A DNA stretch of 54,920 nt from positions 1-54,920 of the forward strand of contig JAAWGR010000015.1 in assembly GCA_022795445.1 (NCBI GenBank). The letters run 5' to 3'. This document shows positions 7,885 through 17,494 of the stretch, piece after piece. Below the pieces are notes generated by a model, which was given only the letters and a program-made list of their open reading frames with translations, was not told where the DNA came from and ran no database searches. The stretch comes from Oscillibacter sp. Lineage in GTDB: Bacteria; Bacillota; Clostridia; Oscillospirales; Oscillospiraceae. The translations under genes and the position numbers were made by a program. Position 1 is the stretch's first letter. Each line of letters opens with the position of its first letter.

Positions 7885-8831
7885 TGCAGAAGCCGCAGTA
7901 TGCCATTCTCCGCTTCGCCAAGTACAAGGGTCCGGAGATCGGTCACATTGAGGCCCACAATGAGCGAACCAAGGAGAAGTACGCCAGCAATCCCGATGTG
8001 GACACCAGCCGGAGCCACCTCAACTATCATCTTGTCCTGCCGGAACGGAAGTACCGGGCTGAGGCTGAACGTCAGATTGCCGAAGCCAAGTGCCGCACCC
8101 GGAAGGACAGCGTTCGGGTGGTAGAAGCCTTGATAACTGCCAGCCCGGAGTTTTTCAAGGGCAAGAAGAAGGCCGAAGTCAAGGCCTTTTTCGAGGAAGC
8201 GATTCGCTTCATAGAAAAACATCAGTCCAAGGAGACGATCATATCCGCTGTGGTGCATATGGACGAGAAAACGCCCCATATGCACCTTTCTTTTGTCCCG
8301 CTGACACCGGACAAGCGGTTGAGCGCCAAGGACATTGTGGGCAACAAGAAGAAGCTGACATGGTGGCAGGATGCGTTCTGGAAACATATGGTCAGAAAGT
8401 GGCCGGACTTGGAGCGTGGCGAAAGCGCCAGTGAGACCGGCAGGACGCATATCCCGCCCCGGCTGTTCAAGGAGGCGGCGCACCTGAACCGGCAGAGGGA
8501 TATGATCTTAAAGCTGCTGGGCGAGGTCAATCCTCTCAACGCCAAGAAGAAAAGCGCCGAGATCGAGACGCTGCTGGAACAGTACATTCCCGGCGTAGAA
8601 CGGATGCAGACGCAGATGCGGAAATTTGATTCTGCCTATAAAGCGCTCCGAGCTGAAAATGCCGGATTAAAGAAGCAGGTGGATTCCAGCAAAGAGAGCA
8701 TCAAACGCCGCCTGGAGGTGTCCCAGCAGCTTCAAGAGTTGGAGGACCTGCGTCGGACGGTGGAAAATATCCCGCCGGAAATTTTACAGGCGTATCAAGC
8801 TGCGCCGAAAACTATGAATTTTGAGAGGTAA
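7884..8831 (+). CDS. mobV: MobV-family relaxase (Pre/Mob)
   Basis: This 315-residue relaxase would nick the oriT at 4140/4141 and pilot the strand during transfer. Family motifs are visible: HIEAHNER at residues 21-28, 'SRSHLNYHL' at 42-50 and the metal-binding 'HMDEKTPHMHLSFVPL' near 124-139. The last 120 residues are charged and helical with coiled-coil character, usual for MobV proteins. It follows the small HTH gene with a one-base overlap. It lacks an in-element coupling protein, so it would rely on a helper conjugative system. Confidence 0.9.
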   Translation: MQKPQYAILRFAKYKGPEIGHIEAHNERTKEKYASNPDVDTSRSHLNYHLVLPERKYRAEAERQIAEAKCRTRKDSVRVVEALITASPEFFKGKKKAEVKAFFEEAIRFIEKHQSKETIISAVVHMDEKTPHMHLSFVPLTPDKRLSAKDIVGNKKKLTWWQDAFWKHMVRKWPDLERGESASETGRTHIPPRLFKEAAHLNRQRDMILKLLGEVNPLNAKKKSAEIETLLEQYIPGVERMQTQMRKFDSAYKALRAENAGLKKQVDSSKESIKRRLEVSQQLQELEDLRRTVENIPPEILQAYQAAPKTMNFER

Positions 8832-8835
8832 TTGA

Positions 8836-10701
<1,866 letters not shown>

Positions 10702-10708
<7 letters not shown>

Positions 10709-10723
10709 TCGTGCGATCACGCC
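10702..10723. repeat. Perfect 10-bp hairpin at the end of the recombinase gene
   Basis: GGCGTGATCG and CGATCACGCC are separated by two bases and overlap the recombinase stop codon. No T-run follows on the plus strand; on the minus strand GTCTTTCC follows. It could weakly terminate either transcript. The rpsI-rplM transcript runs toward it and has no better terminator before the element edge. Confidence 0.55.
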
Positions 10724-10809
10724 GCCCTCTGCGGCAATAGTTCCCTATCACCTTTTACCCTTGATTTTCCGGGGTTTTTGAGCAATTTTGATACGGTTTG
10801 AACAGCCGA

Positions 10810-11214
10810 TTATCGCTTGCTGAACTGGGGCGCGCGGCGGGCGGCTTTGAGGCCGTACTTTTTCCGTTCTTTCATACGGGGGTCACGGGTAAGGAAGCCG
10901 GCCTTCTTGAGGATGGGACGGTTGTCTTCACTGGCAAGCAGGAGCGCACGGGCGATGCCGTGGCGCAGGGCGCCGGCCTGACCGCTGACGCCGCCGCCGG
11001 AGACCGTCGCAACGATATCCATTTTGCCGGTATTGCCGGTCGCCTCCAGGGGCTGACGGACGACCATTTTCAGGGTATCGAGGCCGAAGTACTCGTCGAT
11101 ATCACGGCCGTTGATGGTGATCGAACCGGTTCCGCCGGGGAACAGGTGGACGCGGGCGACGGAGGACTTCCGGCGGCCGGTGCCGTACAGGTAAGGTTTC
11201 TTAGACTGATACAT
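10810..11214 (-). CDS. rpsI: 30S ribosomal protein S9
   Basis: A 134-residue protein with the full S9 signature: '[18 protein letters not shown]' near the N-terminus, '[20 protein letters not shown]' in the middle and the basic C-terminal tail ending in QFSKR, which reaches the P-site tRNA in the small subunit. It lies 11 bases downstream of rplM in the usual L13-S9 operon. The mobile element starts within about 40 bases of its stop, so its native terminator may have been displaced. Confidence 0.97.
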   Translation of the reverse strand: MYQSKKPYLYGTGRRKSSVARVHLFPGGTGSITINGRDIDEYFGLDTLKMVVRQPLEATGNTGKMDIVATVSGGGVSGQAGALRHGIARALLLASEDNRPILKKAGFLTRDPRMKERKKYGLKAARRAPQFSKR

Positions 11215-11225
11215 AGTAATCCTCC

Positions 11226-11657
11226 TTATTCAGCGTCCAGGGCGATGGGCTTCTGAGCCTTCTGCTCATAGTCTGCCCCAGCGTAAATGTGCAGCCGCTT
11301 GAGGGAGTCCTTGCTGATGGTGTTCTTAGGCATCATGCCGCGGACAGCGACGCGCATGGCGAGTTCCGGCTTCTCCTGCATCAGGATGCGGTAGGGGGTT
11401 TCTTTCAGGCCGCCGACCCAGCCGGAGTGGGTACGGTAAATCTTCTGGATGCCCTTTTTGCCGGTGAGGACGGCCTTACCGGCGTTGATGATAATAACGT
11501 TGTCGCCGCAATCGGCGTGGGGGGTGTAGGTGGGTTTGGTCTTACCGCGCAGCAAGTCGGCGGCGCGGACAGCGGTTTTGCCCAAGGGCTTGCCCGCCGC
11601 ATCCAGAATGTACCACTTACGCTCGATGTTGGCCTTATTTGCCATAAAAGTGGACAT
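11226..11657 (-). CDS. rplM: 50S ribosomal protein L13
   Basis: A 143-residue protein that matches L13 throughout, including '[16 protein letters not shown]', '[18 protein letters not shown]' and 'AVRGMMPKN'. L13 is an early-assembly protein of the large subunit. The ATG at 11657 follows GGAGG at seven bases. It is the first gene of the L13-S9 operon and has a strong promoter and a structured leader. Confidence 0.97.
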   Translation of the reverse strand: MSTFMANKANIERKWYILDAAGKPLGKTAVRAADLLRGKTKPTYTPHADCGDNVIIINAGKAVLTGKKGIQKIYRTHSGWVGGLKETPYRILMQEKPELAMRVAVRGMMPKNTISKDSLKRLHIYAGADYEQKAQKPIALDAE

Positions 11658-11728
11658 AGCGTTCCTCCGTAGTGTTATTTTTGCTTTGCAGCTCCGTGAG
11701 ACGGGAAAGCTGCTATAAAATCTCAGCA
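11658..11728 (-). promoter_or_regulatory. Structured leader of rplM, candidate L13 leader
   Basis: In the transcript, GCAGCTTTCCCGT and ACGGAGCTGC (about 11689-11712) form a stem just downstream of the promoter. Bacillota use an autoregulatory L13 leader in this place, bound by L13. Position and stem agree with that, but I could not check the full consensus. Confidence 0.5.
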
Positions 11729-11734
11729 GGCTTA

Positions 11735-11763
11735 TTTATACCACACCTTGGAAGTTCTGTCAA
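11735..11763 (-). promoter_or_regulatory. Promoter of rplM-rpsI
   Basis: On the minus strand TTGACA (11763-11758) and TATAAA (11740-11735) are spaced by 17 bases. This near-consensus promoter fits a highly expressed ribosomal operon. Confidence 0.85.
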
Positions 11764-11935
11764 CAGGTAATTTTGTTTTCCCTAAAAATACTCCCGAATT
11801 CTCGTTATATCACTTGGGTACTCGAAAATACTCAATTTGTATTTTTGATTTTGCGCGTTGTGAAAGCATGGATCGTCATGGTCTCAACGTTGCTTCCTCC
11901 TTAAATAAAGTGAAAGTTTGGGCAGAGAGCTTGCC

Positions 11936-11964
11936 TTGACAAGCGGAGGCAGACACCGTATAAT
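11936..11964 (+). promoter_or_regulatory. Promoter of the lincosamide resistance gene
   Basis: TTGACA (11936-11941) and TATAAT (11959-11964) are both perfect and spaced by 17 bases. The promoter is strong and precedes a leader of about 90 bases with a small hairpin. Confidence 0.85.
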
Positions 11965-11980
11965 TGGGACAAGCGCGGTG

Positions 11981-12003
11981 CCGGTTTTCAGAACCGTCTT
12001 TTT
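11981..12003 (+). terminator. Small hairpin with T-run in the lnu leader, candidate attenuator
   Basis: CGGTT and AACCG around TTTCAG form a short hairpin followed by TCTTTTT, between the strong promoter and the coding start. Antibiotic-resistance genes of Bacillota are often controlled by such leader attenuators. No clear leader peptide was found, so this is tentative. Confidence 0.45.
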
Positions 12004-12057
12004 AGTCTCGTTTCCCTATACTAAATAAGGAACAGTGACAATCGAAAGGAACACAAT

Positions 12058-12549
12058 ATGACAAAAAAAGAAACTGTAACAATAGACGACCTGATGAAAG
12101 TCATCAGAATTATGGAAGACTCCAGCATACAGTATTGGCTGGACGGAGGCTGGGGTGTCGATGTGTTAGGCGGAGCGCAAAGCCGGAATCACCGAGACGT
12201 TGATATTGATTTTGATACTGCATATACCGAAAAACTATTGAAATTACTCAAATATCACGGCTATGAAATCGAAACAGACCATGCTCCTGTCAGAATGGAA
12301 CTCTATAGCGAAAAACTAGGGTATATCGACATACATCCATTTGTTTTGAATGATGATGGTACTGCAAAACAGTCTGATTTCGAAGGCGGATGGTATGAGT
12401 TCGACGCAGATTATTTTGGAAGTGCGGTATTTGAAAACAAAAATATACCCTGCATTTCCGCAAAAGGACAAAAAGCATTCCATTCAGGATACGAATGGCG
12501 GGAAATGGATAAACAGGATATGGAAATCATTGAAAAATTGCTCCAGTGA
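12058..12549 (+). CDS. lnu: Lincosamide nucleotidyltransferase, Lnu type
   Basis: A 163-residue enzyme of the Lnu(A/C/D) group, which adenylates lincomycin and clindamycin. The nucleotidyltransferase core is clear: 'YWLDGGWGVDVLGG' (residues 26-39) followed by 'RNHRDVDIDFD', whose Asp pair binds metal and nucleotide. Length equals the family norm of about 160. The coding sequence is visibly richer in A and T than its neighbours, and it sits alone between ribosomal and housekeeping genes with its own promoter. Both point to horizontal acquisition. The exact allele, and activity on a given drug, cannot be told by eye. Confidence 0.85.
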   Translation: MTKKETVTIDDLMKVIRIMEDSSIQYWLDGGWGVDVLGGAQSRNHRDVDIDFDTAYTEKLLKLLKYHGYEIETDHAPVRMELYSEKLGYIDIHPFVLNDDGTAKQSDFEGGWYEFDADYFGSAVFENKNIPCISAKGQKAFHSGYEWREMDKQDMEIIEKLLQ

Positions 12550-12650
12550 ATCCGGTTTGGTTCTTTTTACCACACATTTATTATGCGTCCAGTTGTCAAC
12601 ACGCAAGTTAAAAGAAAGTCTTTTTACGTTTTGTGTATCTGGACAGTAAA

Positions 12651-12684
12651 AACGCACCGGCCTTTTGATCAGCGCCGATGCGTT
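12651..12684 (-). terminator. Terminator of the yaaL-bofA transcript
   Basis: On the minus strand AACGCATCGGC (12684-12674) pairs with GCCGGTGCGTT (12661-12651) and is followed by a T-run. It lies about 50 bases after the bofA stop. Confidence 0.75.
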
Positions 12685-12734
12685 CCTGTTCGCTCCTCAG
12701 GGGAACTGATAGATAATATAGAGTATGTAATTTG

Positions 12735-12998
12735 CTACAGAATCCACTGCACCAACAATAACAGGACAAACCCCGGTAGCCCTAGGATACCAATTATAAG
12801 TGCGTTCCAGAGGTTCAGTCCCAGGGCGATCCCAGTGGCCGCAGCGGTGATGTTCACCGCCCATAACGCTAAAAAGCCAAGCAGGGTATTCACCAGCAGC
12901 TTCAACGCCAGTTTCAGCGGCGCGCTGAATACCCGCAGCAAGGCAATCAGGAAAAATCCTGCCAACAGTGCGGCGATGATTTTCTGGTTTAGGTCCAT
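12735..12998 (-). CDS. bofA: BofA-family pro-sigma-K processing inhibitor-like membrane protein
   Basis: An 87-residue protein made of two to three hydrophobic helices. The C-terminal two thirds, 'LKLLVNTLLGFLALWAVN' and 'GIALGLNLWNALIIGILGLPG', carry the BofA signature (PF07441). In Bacillus, BofA holds the SpoIVFB protease inactive in the outer forespore membrane until late sporulation. It overlaps yaaL by ten bases, and yaaL-bofA is a conserved gene pair in spore formers. The presence of the gene supports a sporulating lineage. Confidence 0.9.
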   Translation of the reverse strand: MDLNQKIIAALLAGFFLIALLRVFSAPLKLALKLLVNTLLGFLALWAVNITAAATGIALGLNLWNALIIGILGLPGFVLLLLVQWIL

Positions 12999-13252
12999 AC
13001 CGCTTCACCTTCCAGCCGGATTGCCCGCAGGGCTTCCGGATTCCGTTTTTTAATCGCTCGGATCAGGTAGTTGCACCGTGCTTTTACCGCGCTGATCTGG
13101 TATACGCATGATTCTACCAACTCTGGGTCGGTGGCCTGGTCAAACTGCCGGTATGCCAAAGACAATTCCCCCTGTGCAAGCTGTAATTCTGCTTTCAGTG
13201 CAATCAGTTCCGGGTCCGGTCTGGTTTTTTTCAACATAGGAATGGTTTTCAT
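12989..13252 (-). CDS. yaaL: YaaL-like DUF2508 protein
   Basis: An 87-residue, charged, helical protein. 'AELQLAQGELSLAYRQFDQATDPELVE' and 'VKARCNYLIRAIKKR' match the DUF2508 family (YaaL), whose function is unknown. The ATG at 13252 follows GGAGGG, and an in-frame extension upstream lacks such a site. It overlaps bofA. The neighbourhood with tadA matches the tadA-dnaX-recR-yaaL-bofA order of Bacillota, with dnaX and recR missing here. Confidence 0.85.
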   Translation of the reverse strand: MKTIPMLKKTRPDPELIALKAELQLAQGELSLAYRQFDQATDPELVESCVYQISAVKARCNYLIRAIKKRNPEALRAIRLEGEAVWT

Positions 13253-13329
13253 AGCCGTTGTCCCTCCTGCTATACATTTATGGCAAGTTTGGACAATTAT
13301 GCCAGATTTCATACAGGAGGAAACGCTAT

Positions 13330-13809
13330 ATGCAGGAAATTTTTATGAGACAAGCCCTGGAATTGGCCCGGGAAGCTGCCGCGGCTGGCGAGGTGCCTGT
13401 CGGATGTGTGATCGTCCGAAAGGGGGCTGTCGTTGGACAGGGACGCAACCGGCGGGAGGAAAAACAGTCTGCCCTCTCCCACGCGGAAATCGAGGCGATT
13501 ATCCAAGCGAATACTGCGTTAGGCTCCTGGCGCTTGGATGACTGTGAGTTGTATGTTACCTTGGAACCCTGCCCTATGTGCGCTGGGGCAATCTTGAATG
13601 CCCGGATAAAACGGGTCTGGTACGGTGCTAAGGATAAGGCCTTTGGAGCCTGCGGCGGAGTGTTGAACTTATTTATGGAGGATTTTCCAAGCCCGCCTGC
13701 TTTGGTTGGTGGAATTTTGGAGGAAGAATGCCAAATGGTTCTCTCAGAATTTTTTGAACATCTCCGGGACAGTCAAAAACGGACATTCACAAATGAGGAG
13801 AACGGATAG
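13330..13809 (+). CDS. tadA: tRNA adenosine(34) deaminase TadA
   Basis: A 159-residue enzyme that converts A34 to inosine in the tRNA-Arg anticodon. The zinc site is complete: His51 and catalytic Glu53 in SHAEIEAI, and Cys81 and Cys84 in EPCPMCAGAI. 'GEVPVGCVIV' is the usual family N-terminus. AGGAGG lies nine bases before the ATG at 13330. It is divergent from yaaL and is followed by a zone of decayed genes rather than by dnaX, so the ancestral order has been broken. Confidence 0.93.
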   Translation: MQEIFMRQALELAREAAAAGEVPVGCVIVRKGAVVGQGRNRREEKQSALSHAEIEAIIQANTALGSWRLDDCELYVTLEPCPMCAGAILNARIKRVWYGAKDKAFGACGGVLNLFMEDFPSPPALVGGILEEECQMVLSEFFEHLRDSQKRTFTNEENG

Positions 13810-13978
13810 GCCATGCTTGTAGAAAGGTCCATCTCACCGTGACAAATGAAAAATCCATACAGAAAATAGGATTTAAGACTTTTGTAACAATTGGAGCTGG
13901 TTTGCTTAACAAATTTCCGGTATCTTAATACTTGCAAGAGACAAAACTTCTTTTCATCCAATCTTCCAAACCATACCG

Positions 13979-14010
13979 GCAAGGGGCTGACCTTATGGTC
14001 AGCCCCTTGC
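13979..14010. repeat. Perfect 14-bp GC-rich hairpin after tadA
   Basis: GCAAGGGGCTGACC and GGTCAGCCCCTTGC flank a TTAT loop. There is no T-run on either side, so it is not a classical terminator, though it may still end or protect the tadA transcript. The preceding 170 bases hold no gene. Confidence 0.7.
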
Positions 14011-14038
14011 CCATTGTGCCGCCCCAATTTGTAAGTCT

Positions 14039-14371
14039 CAGGATGCGCAGGCAAAACTAACGGTGCAGTCTCAGATGGCGGCGGCCCCACAGAGCTTGCA
14101 GCTGGCCTAGGCTGATATGACCAAGCGGCAGTATCCAGAAGAAACCGATGTATACTGGCAGGTAGGTTTCCCCTGCTGTTAAACACCGGCGGATGCAGAC
14201 TACGAGAACTTAGGCATATTTGTTCCAGGAAACTACATGACGGGAACGGACAACGATGACAGTACATACACCTGCTTTGAGACTGTTTGGGGCCAAGACC
14301 ACGTAGAAGCCGGACGCACTGGCGACAGTACGGAAAATTTTATTAAATGGGTTGTCACGTGCTGCCAGTGA
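14039..14371 (+). pseudogene. Remnant of a secreted esterase-like protein
   Basis: One reading frame gives 'MAAAPQSLQLA', a TAG (14108-14110), 'DMTKRQYPEETDVYWQVGF', a TAA (14180-14182), then 'TPADADYENLGIFVPGNYMTG' up to a TGA at 14369-14371. The second and third parts resemble the N-terminal portion of secreted alpha/beta-hydrolase esterases of Clostridia (tannase-like). The catalytic part is missing. Two in-frame stops and the short length mark it as decayed. The family name is a recollection from motif style and should be treated as tentative. Confidence 0.45.
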
Positions 14372-14384
14372 TGCGGGGAAGGAT

Positions 14385-14975
14385 ATCCCTGCCGTACCTT
14401 TTCCAAATCCGGGTCACAAAGCAGCGGTAAAACATCCGCCAGCCCTTGGGGCGGAAGATCCCGCTATTTCCGGGCCAGCAGCAGCTCGGTCAACGCATCG
14501 TCAAACCGTTTTTTGATTTGTCTGGCAGGATTTCCGCCAACAACGCTGTATGGGGAGACATCCTTCGCAACCACAGAATATGCCGCAACAATTGCCCCAT
14601 CACCAATCTGTACACCTGGCATGATAATGCTCTCACGCCCTATCCATACATCATTCCCAAGAACGAGATCGCCTTTCAATGGAAGCTGTTCCATATGCGG
14701 CAGCGTTCGGTCACTCCACAGGCCGCCGAATGCGTTGAACGGATACGTGGTCACATTGCTGATGCGGTGGTTTGCGGGTCCCATGATAAACTTCACACCA
14801 GAAGCAATGGCACAGAACTTTCCAATAATCAGCCGGCCGCCAAATTCTGGATAGTTGAACAAGGCGTTGTTCCGCTCAAAGCCAGTGGGGTCGGACGGGT
14901 CGTCGTAATAGGTGTAATTGCCGATGATGATATTAGGGACGTTGACCACATTTTTTATAAAACAGGAAGTCCCAT
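14385..14975 (-). pseudogene. Decayed Vat-type streptogramin/xenobiotic acetyltransferase
   Basis: The minus strand encodes a left-handed beta-helix acetyltransferase of the Vat/CatB (XAT) group. It reads 'CFIKNVVNVPNIIIGNYTYYDD', 'GKFCAIASGVKFIMGPANHR', 'GNDVWIGRESIIMPGVQIGDGAIVAA' and 'VVGGNPARQIKKRF', including the catalytic His in ANHR. It is broken at both ends. No start codon with a ribosome site exists before 'FIKNV', and a TAG precedes it. After LLLARK a TAG (14466-14464) replaces the first Trp of the usual KWW, and the frame continues with 'DLPPQGLADVLPLLCDPDLEK', typical of the family C-terminus. The longest open piece is 14464-14949 with a GTG start. Confidence 0.75.
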
Positions 14976-15257
14976 AGCCCTAAAATTTGGCCCGCAAGTT
15001 AGCTTAGATAAACTGGTTTTGATAAAGGAGTTGTTTCTATGGATGCGAACAAAAACCCTCCCATTCCGCCGCGTTATGGGGCTGGGCGGAGAGCTGCCAC
15101 AGCGGCTTTTATGCTTCTGTCACGCTGGCAATACTAGGCGCAGCCTGCGGCAGGAGGCGATTGGCTGGAAGCTGGCATAAATACCGTTCGCCAGACAAAT
15201 TCCCTGTCCAGTTGATGGAAAAAAGGAATGTTTGCTCCATTCTGCATTTGCTGTATC

Positions 15258-15674
15258 TCAGGCTCTCTCTTCGTCTAGCTGAATCTCCAAAATGTCGAAT
15301 ATAGGAATTTTCTGCCCATCCGTCAGCAGGATAGTACGCTCATAACCATCGATTTTTTTGACGGTTCCAGTGATCATGCGATAAGTGCCGCCCTCTTTCT
15401 TTCCATCCGCCTGAAAATAGGTGATGGCCACGGTTGGATCGGTGCTGGTTTGTTTCGCCAGCATTTGCAGTTTTCCATCCAGAACAACTTTTTCATCTTC
15501 GCTCAGTTCAATCTTGCGGTCAGTAAGTCTGGCGGTCTCCTGCACAGCAGCTTCGTAGCCCGTCAGGGCCGCAAACGGCGAAAACTGCGCGGCACGGCTC
15601 AGCATAGGCATCCTGGGATGCTTTTCTGAAACCGGGTGCGGGAAGTTGAGCATGTCATCATATGGCCCTGTCAT
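15258..15674 (-). CDS. YolD-like protein
   Basis: A 138-residue protein of the YolD-like family (PF08863), usually partnered with Y-family polymerases of the UvrX/UmuC type in Bacillota. The typical 'RAAQFSPFAALTGYEAAVQETARLT' is at residues 27-51, and the beta-rich 'GTVKKIDGYERTILL' part follows. Its ATG overlaps the stop of the polymerase gene (ATGA), so it is the second gene of an SOS-type operon. Its molecular role is not established. Confidence 0.88.
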   Translation of the reverse strand: MTGPYDDMLNFPHPVSEKHPRMPMLSRAAQFSPFAALTGYEAAVQETARLTDRKIELSEDEKVVLDGKLQMLAKQTSTDPTVAITYFQADGKKEGGTYRMITGTVKKIDGYERTILLTDGQKIPIFDILEIQLDEERA

Positions 15675-17194
15675 GCCTTATGCCCTCCAATCTGGCGGTT
15701 GCGCTCCTTCGCCGTTGCGCCTTCTTCCAGGTTCATGCCCTTCAGAATCGCGTTTTTGCCAAAACGTTTCTTGATATCCAACATGGTTTTTTGCAATCGC
15801 TTCTCCCGCTCCAATTCTGCGGATTCTTGAGCTTTTTCTGCTTCCGCTTTGCGATAATCGGTAAACAAATCCAATTGTTCAAAGGCTTTCTTTTCTGGCC
15901 CGGCGCTTTCCTCCATAACGTGCGCCGCGGTGAGGTACAACCTGCGGACTAATAGGTCTTTATCAATAATCCGCTCAAACAGCTCCAGCGCGGCGGCAAT
16001 CAGGCGTTTTGCAGATGCGGTGTAATCGTCCAAATTGATGGTTCCGTGGGCATGCTTAGGGATGGAGCGGCCATAGCGGTCGTCCGTAACGCCGCCCTGA
16101 TAGCTGCTTCGCCGCTTTGGATCTGACAAGTTTTCAATATCATAGCCCACCGTCAGCACCAATTGGCTGGTTACCAGTCCCTTGTCCACCAAATCCAGCG
16201 CCATCTGATCGGCCATTTCCCGCAGGACCAGACGGGTTTTGCCATAGGTGTATGGGCATTGCAGGACCTGTCCGGAACCAATACTGTTCGCCTCCGGCTT
16301 ATACGCCTTGACATCCGCAATGGTACAAGGCTCCCAGCCCCAGGCATGGTCGATCAGCAATTCCGCGTTGACGCCAAACATCTTGTACAGCAAGTCTTCG
16401 TTGTAATAATCCGTGGATTTTCCAATGGAACAGCGGGCAATATCGCCCATCGTATACAGTCCTTGAGCTTCCAGCTTTTTTGCGTAGCCGCGGCCCACGC
16501 GCCAAAAGTCCGTGAGCGGGCGGTGACGCCACAGCAGGCGGCGGTAGCTGCGTTCATCCAACTTGGCGATGCAGACGCCGTTGATGTCCGGATGAATGTG
16601 CTTGGCGACGATATCCATGGCAATCTTGCAGAGGTACAGGTTGCTCCCAATACCTGCTGTAGCGGTGATACCAGTGGTGTGCAGCACATCCAGGATAATT
16701 TTCATCGCCAGCTCCCTGGCCGTGAGACCGTAAGTGCCAAGATAGTTGGTCACATCCATAAATACCTCGTCGATGGAATAGACGTGGATGTCTTCCGGCG
16801 CAATGTATTTCAAATACACGCTGTAAATCTCCGTGCTGCATTTTATATAGTGCGCCATACGGGGTGGGGCTACAATGTAGTCCACCGCCAAGCCAGGGTT
16901 TCGTTTCAGTTCCGTATCATCGCAGGAAGACCCATCCAACAGCCGTCCGGCGGCCTGCCGCTGCCGTTGGGCGTTGACCTCCTTCACCTTCTGCACCACT
17001 TCAAACAGCCGCGCCCGGCCTGGGATGCCATAAGCTTTGAGGGAGGGCGACACCGCAAGGCAGATGGTTTTTTCCGTTCGGCTCAGGTCTGCTACGACGA
17101 GATTTGTGGTCAAAGGATCCAGCCCGCGTTCCATGCATTCCACCGAGGCATAGAAGGATTTCAAGTCAATGGCGATATAGGTCCGTTCCCCCAT
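15671..17194 (-). CDS. umuC: Y-family DNA polymerase, UmuC/UvrX type
   Basis: A 507-residue translesion polymerase. Catalytic carboxylates are Asp10 in 'YIAIDLKSFYASVEC' and Asp142-Glu143 in 'HVYSIDEVFMDVT'. The thumb region follows near 'LTDFWRVGRGYAKKL', and the little finger domain includes 'SIGSGQVL'. The C-terminal 60 residues are a charged helix, 'KAEAEKAQESAELEREKRLQK', common in the UvrX type. The ATG at 17194 follows GAGAGG; an upstream extension covers the promoter and is unlikely. The promoter carries a LexA-like site, so DNA damage control is likely. Confidence 0.92.
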   Translation of the reverse strand: MGERTYIAIDLKSFYASVECMERGLDPLTTNLVVADLSRTEKTICLAVSPSLKAYGIPGRARLFEVVQKVKEVNAQRQRQAAGRLLDGSSCDDTELKRNPGLAVDYIVAPPRMAHYIKCSTEIYSVYLKYIAPEDIHVYSIDEVFMDVTNYLGTYGLTARELAMKIILDVLHTTGITATAGIGSNLYLCKIAMDIVAKHIHPDINGVCIAKLDERSYRRLLWRHRPLTDFWRVGRGYAKKLEAQGLYTMGDIARCSIGKSTDYYNEDLLYKMFGVNAELLIDHAWGWEPCTIADVKAYKPEANSIGSGQVLQCPYTYGKTRLVLREMADQMALDLVDKGLVTSQLVLTVGYDIENLSDPKRRSSYQGGVTDDRYGRSIPKHAHGTINLDDYTASAKRLIAAALELFERIIDKDLLVRRLYLTAAHVMEESAGPEKKAFEQLDLFTDYRKAEAEKAQESAELEREKRLQKTMLDIKKRFGKNAILKGMNLEEGATAKERNRQIGGHKA

Positions 17195-17227
17195 AACACA
17201 GCGCCTCTCTTTCACACAGAAAATATG

Positions 17228-17273
17228 CAACTGCCGTTCTATAGATTGTAGCACAATTGTCTCTGTATGGCAA
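17228..17273 (-). promoter_or_regulatory. Promoter of umuC-yolD with a LexA-like box
   Basis: On the minus strand TTGCCA (17273-17268) and TACAAT (17250-17245) are spaced by 17 bases. Just downstream lies GAACGGCAGTTG (17239-17228), which matches seven of eight fixed bases of the Bacillota SOS box GAACNNNNGTTC. Repressor bound there would block the promoter. Confidence 0.65.
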
Positions 17274-17421
17274 CCGGAAAATCTTATGCAATATCGCAGC
17301 ATGACCATCTGAAGCCCACCGCTGCGCAAAAATCCCTAGCCGTACGGTCTTCCAGATGGAGAAAAGAGTTTTCAGCATCCATTCCCATACAGCTATGGTT
17401 CCCCAGATTATCCCCTGCAAA

Positions 17422-17454
17422 ACGGGCGCTGTCATGCAGACAGCGCCCGTTTTT
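17422..17454. terminator. Strong bidirectional terminator after iclR
   Basis: ACGGGCGCTGTC (17422-17433) pairs perfectly with GACAGCGCCCGT (17439-17450). TTTTT follows on the plus strand and TTTT on the minus strand. It lies 40 bases after the iclR stop on the minus strand. Confidence 0.88.
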
Positions 17455-17494
17455 GTGCGGTTGTTTCATTTGCCAATGCCGCGTTTATTCGGTT

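Noticed and set aside
13979..14010. Classical rho-independent terminator after tadA
   Set aside because: The stem is perfect but neither side has a T-run, so I list it only as a hairpin.
15039..15137. 32-codon ORF with AAGGAG before its ATG, between the vat-like remnant and yolD
   Set aside because: The peptide has no recognizable motif, is Arg/Ala-rich and lies in a decayed zone. It is more likely a relic of a longer gene.
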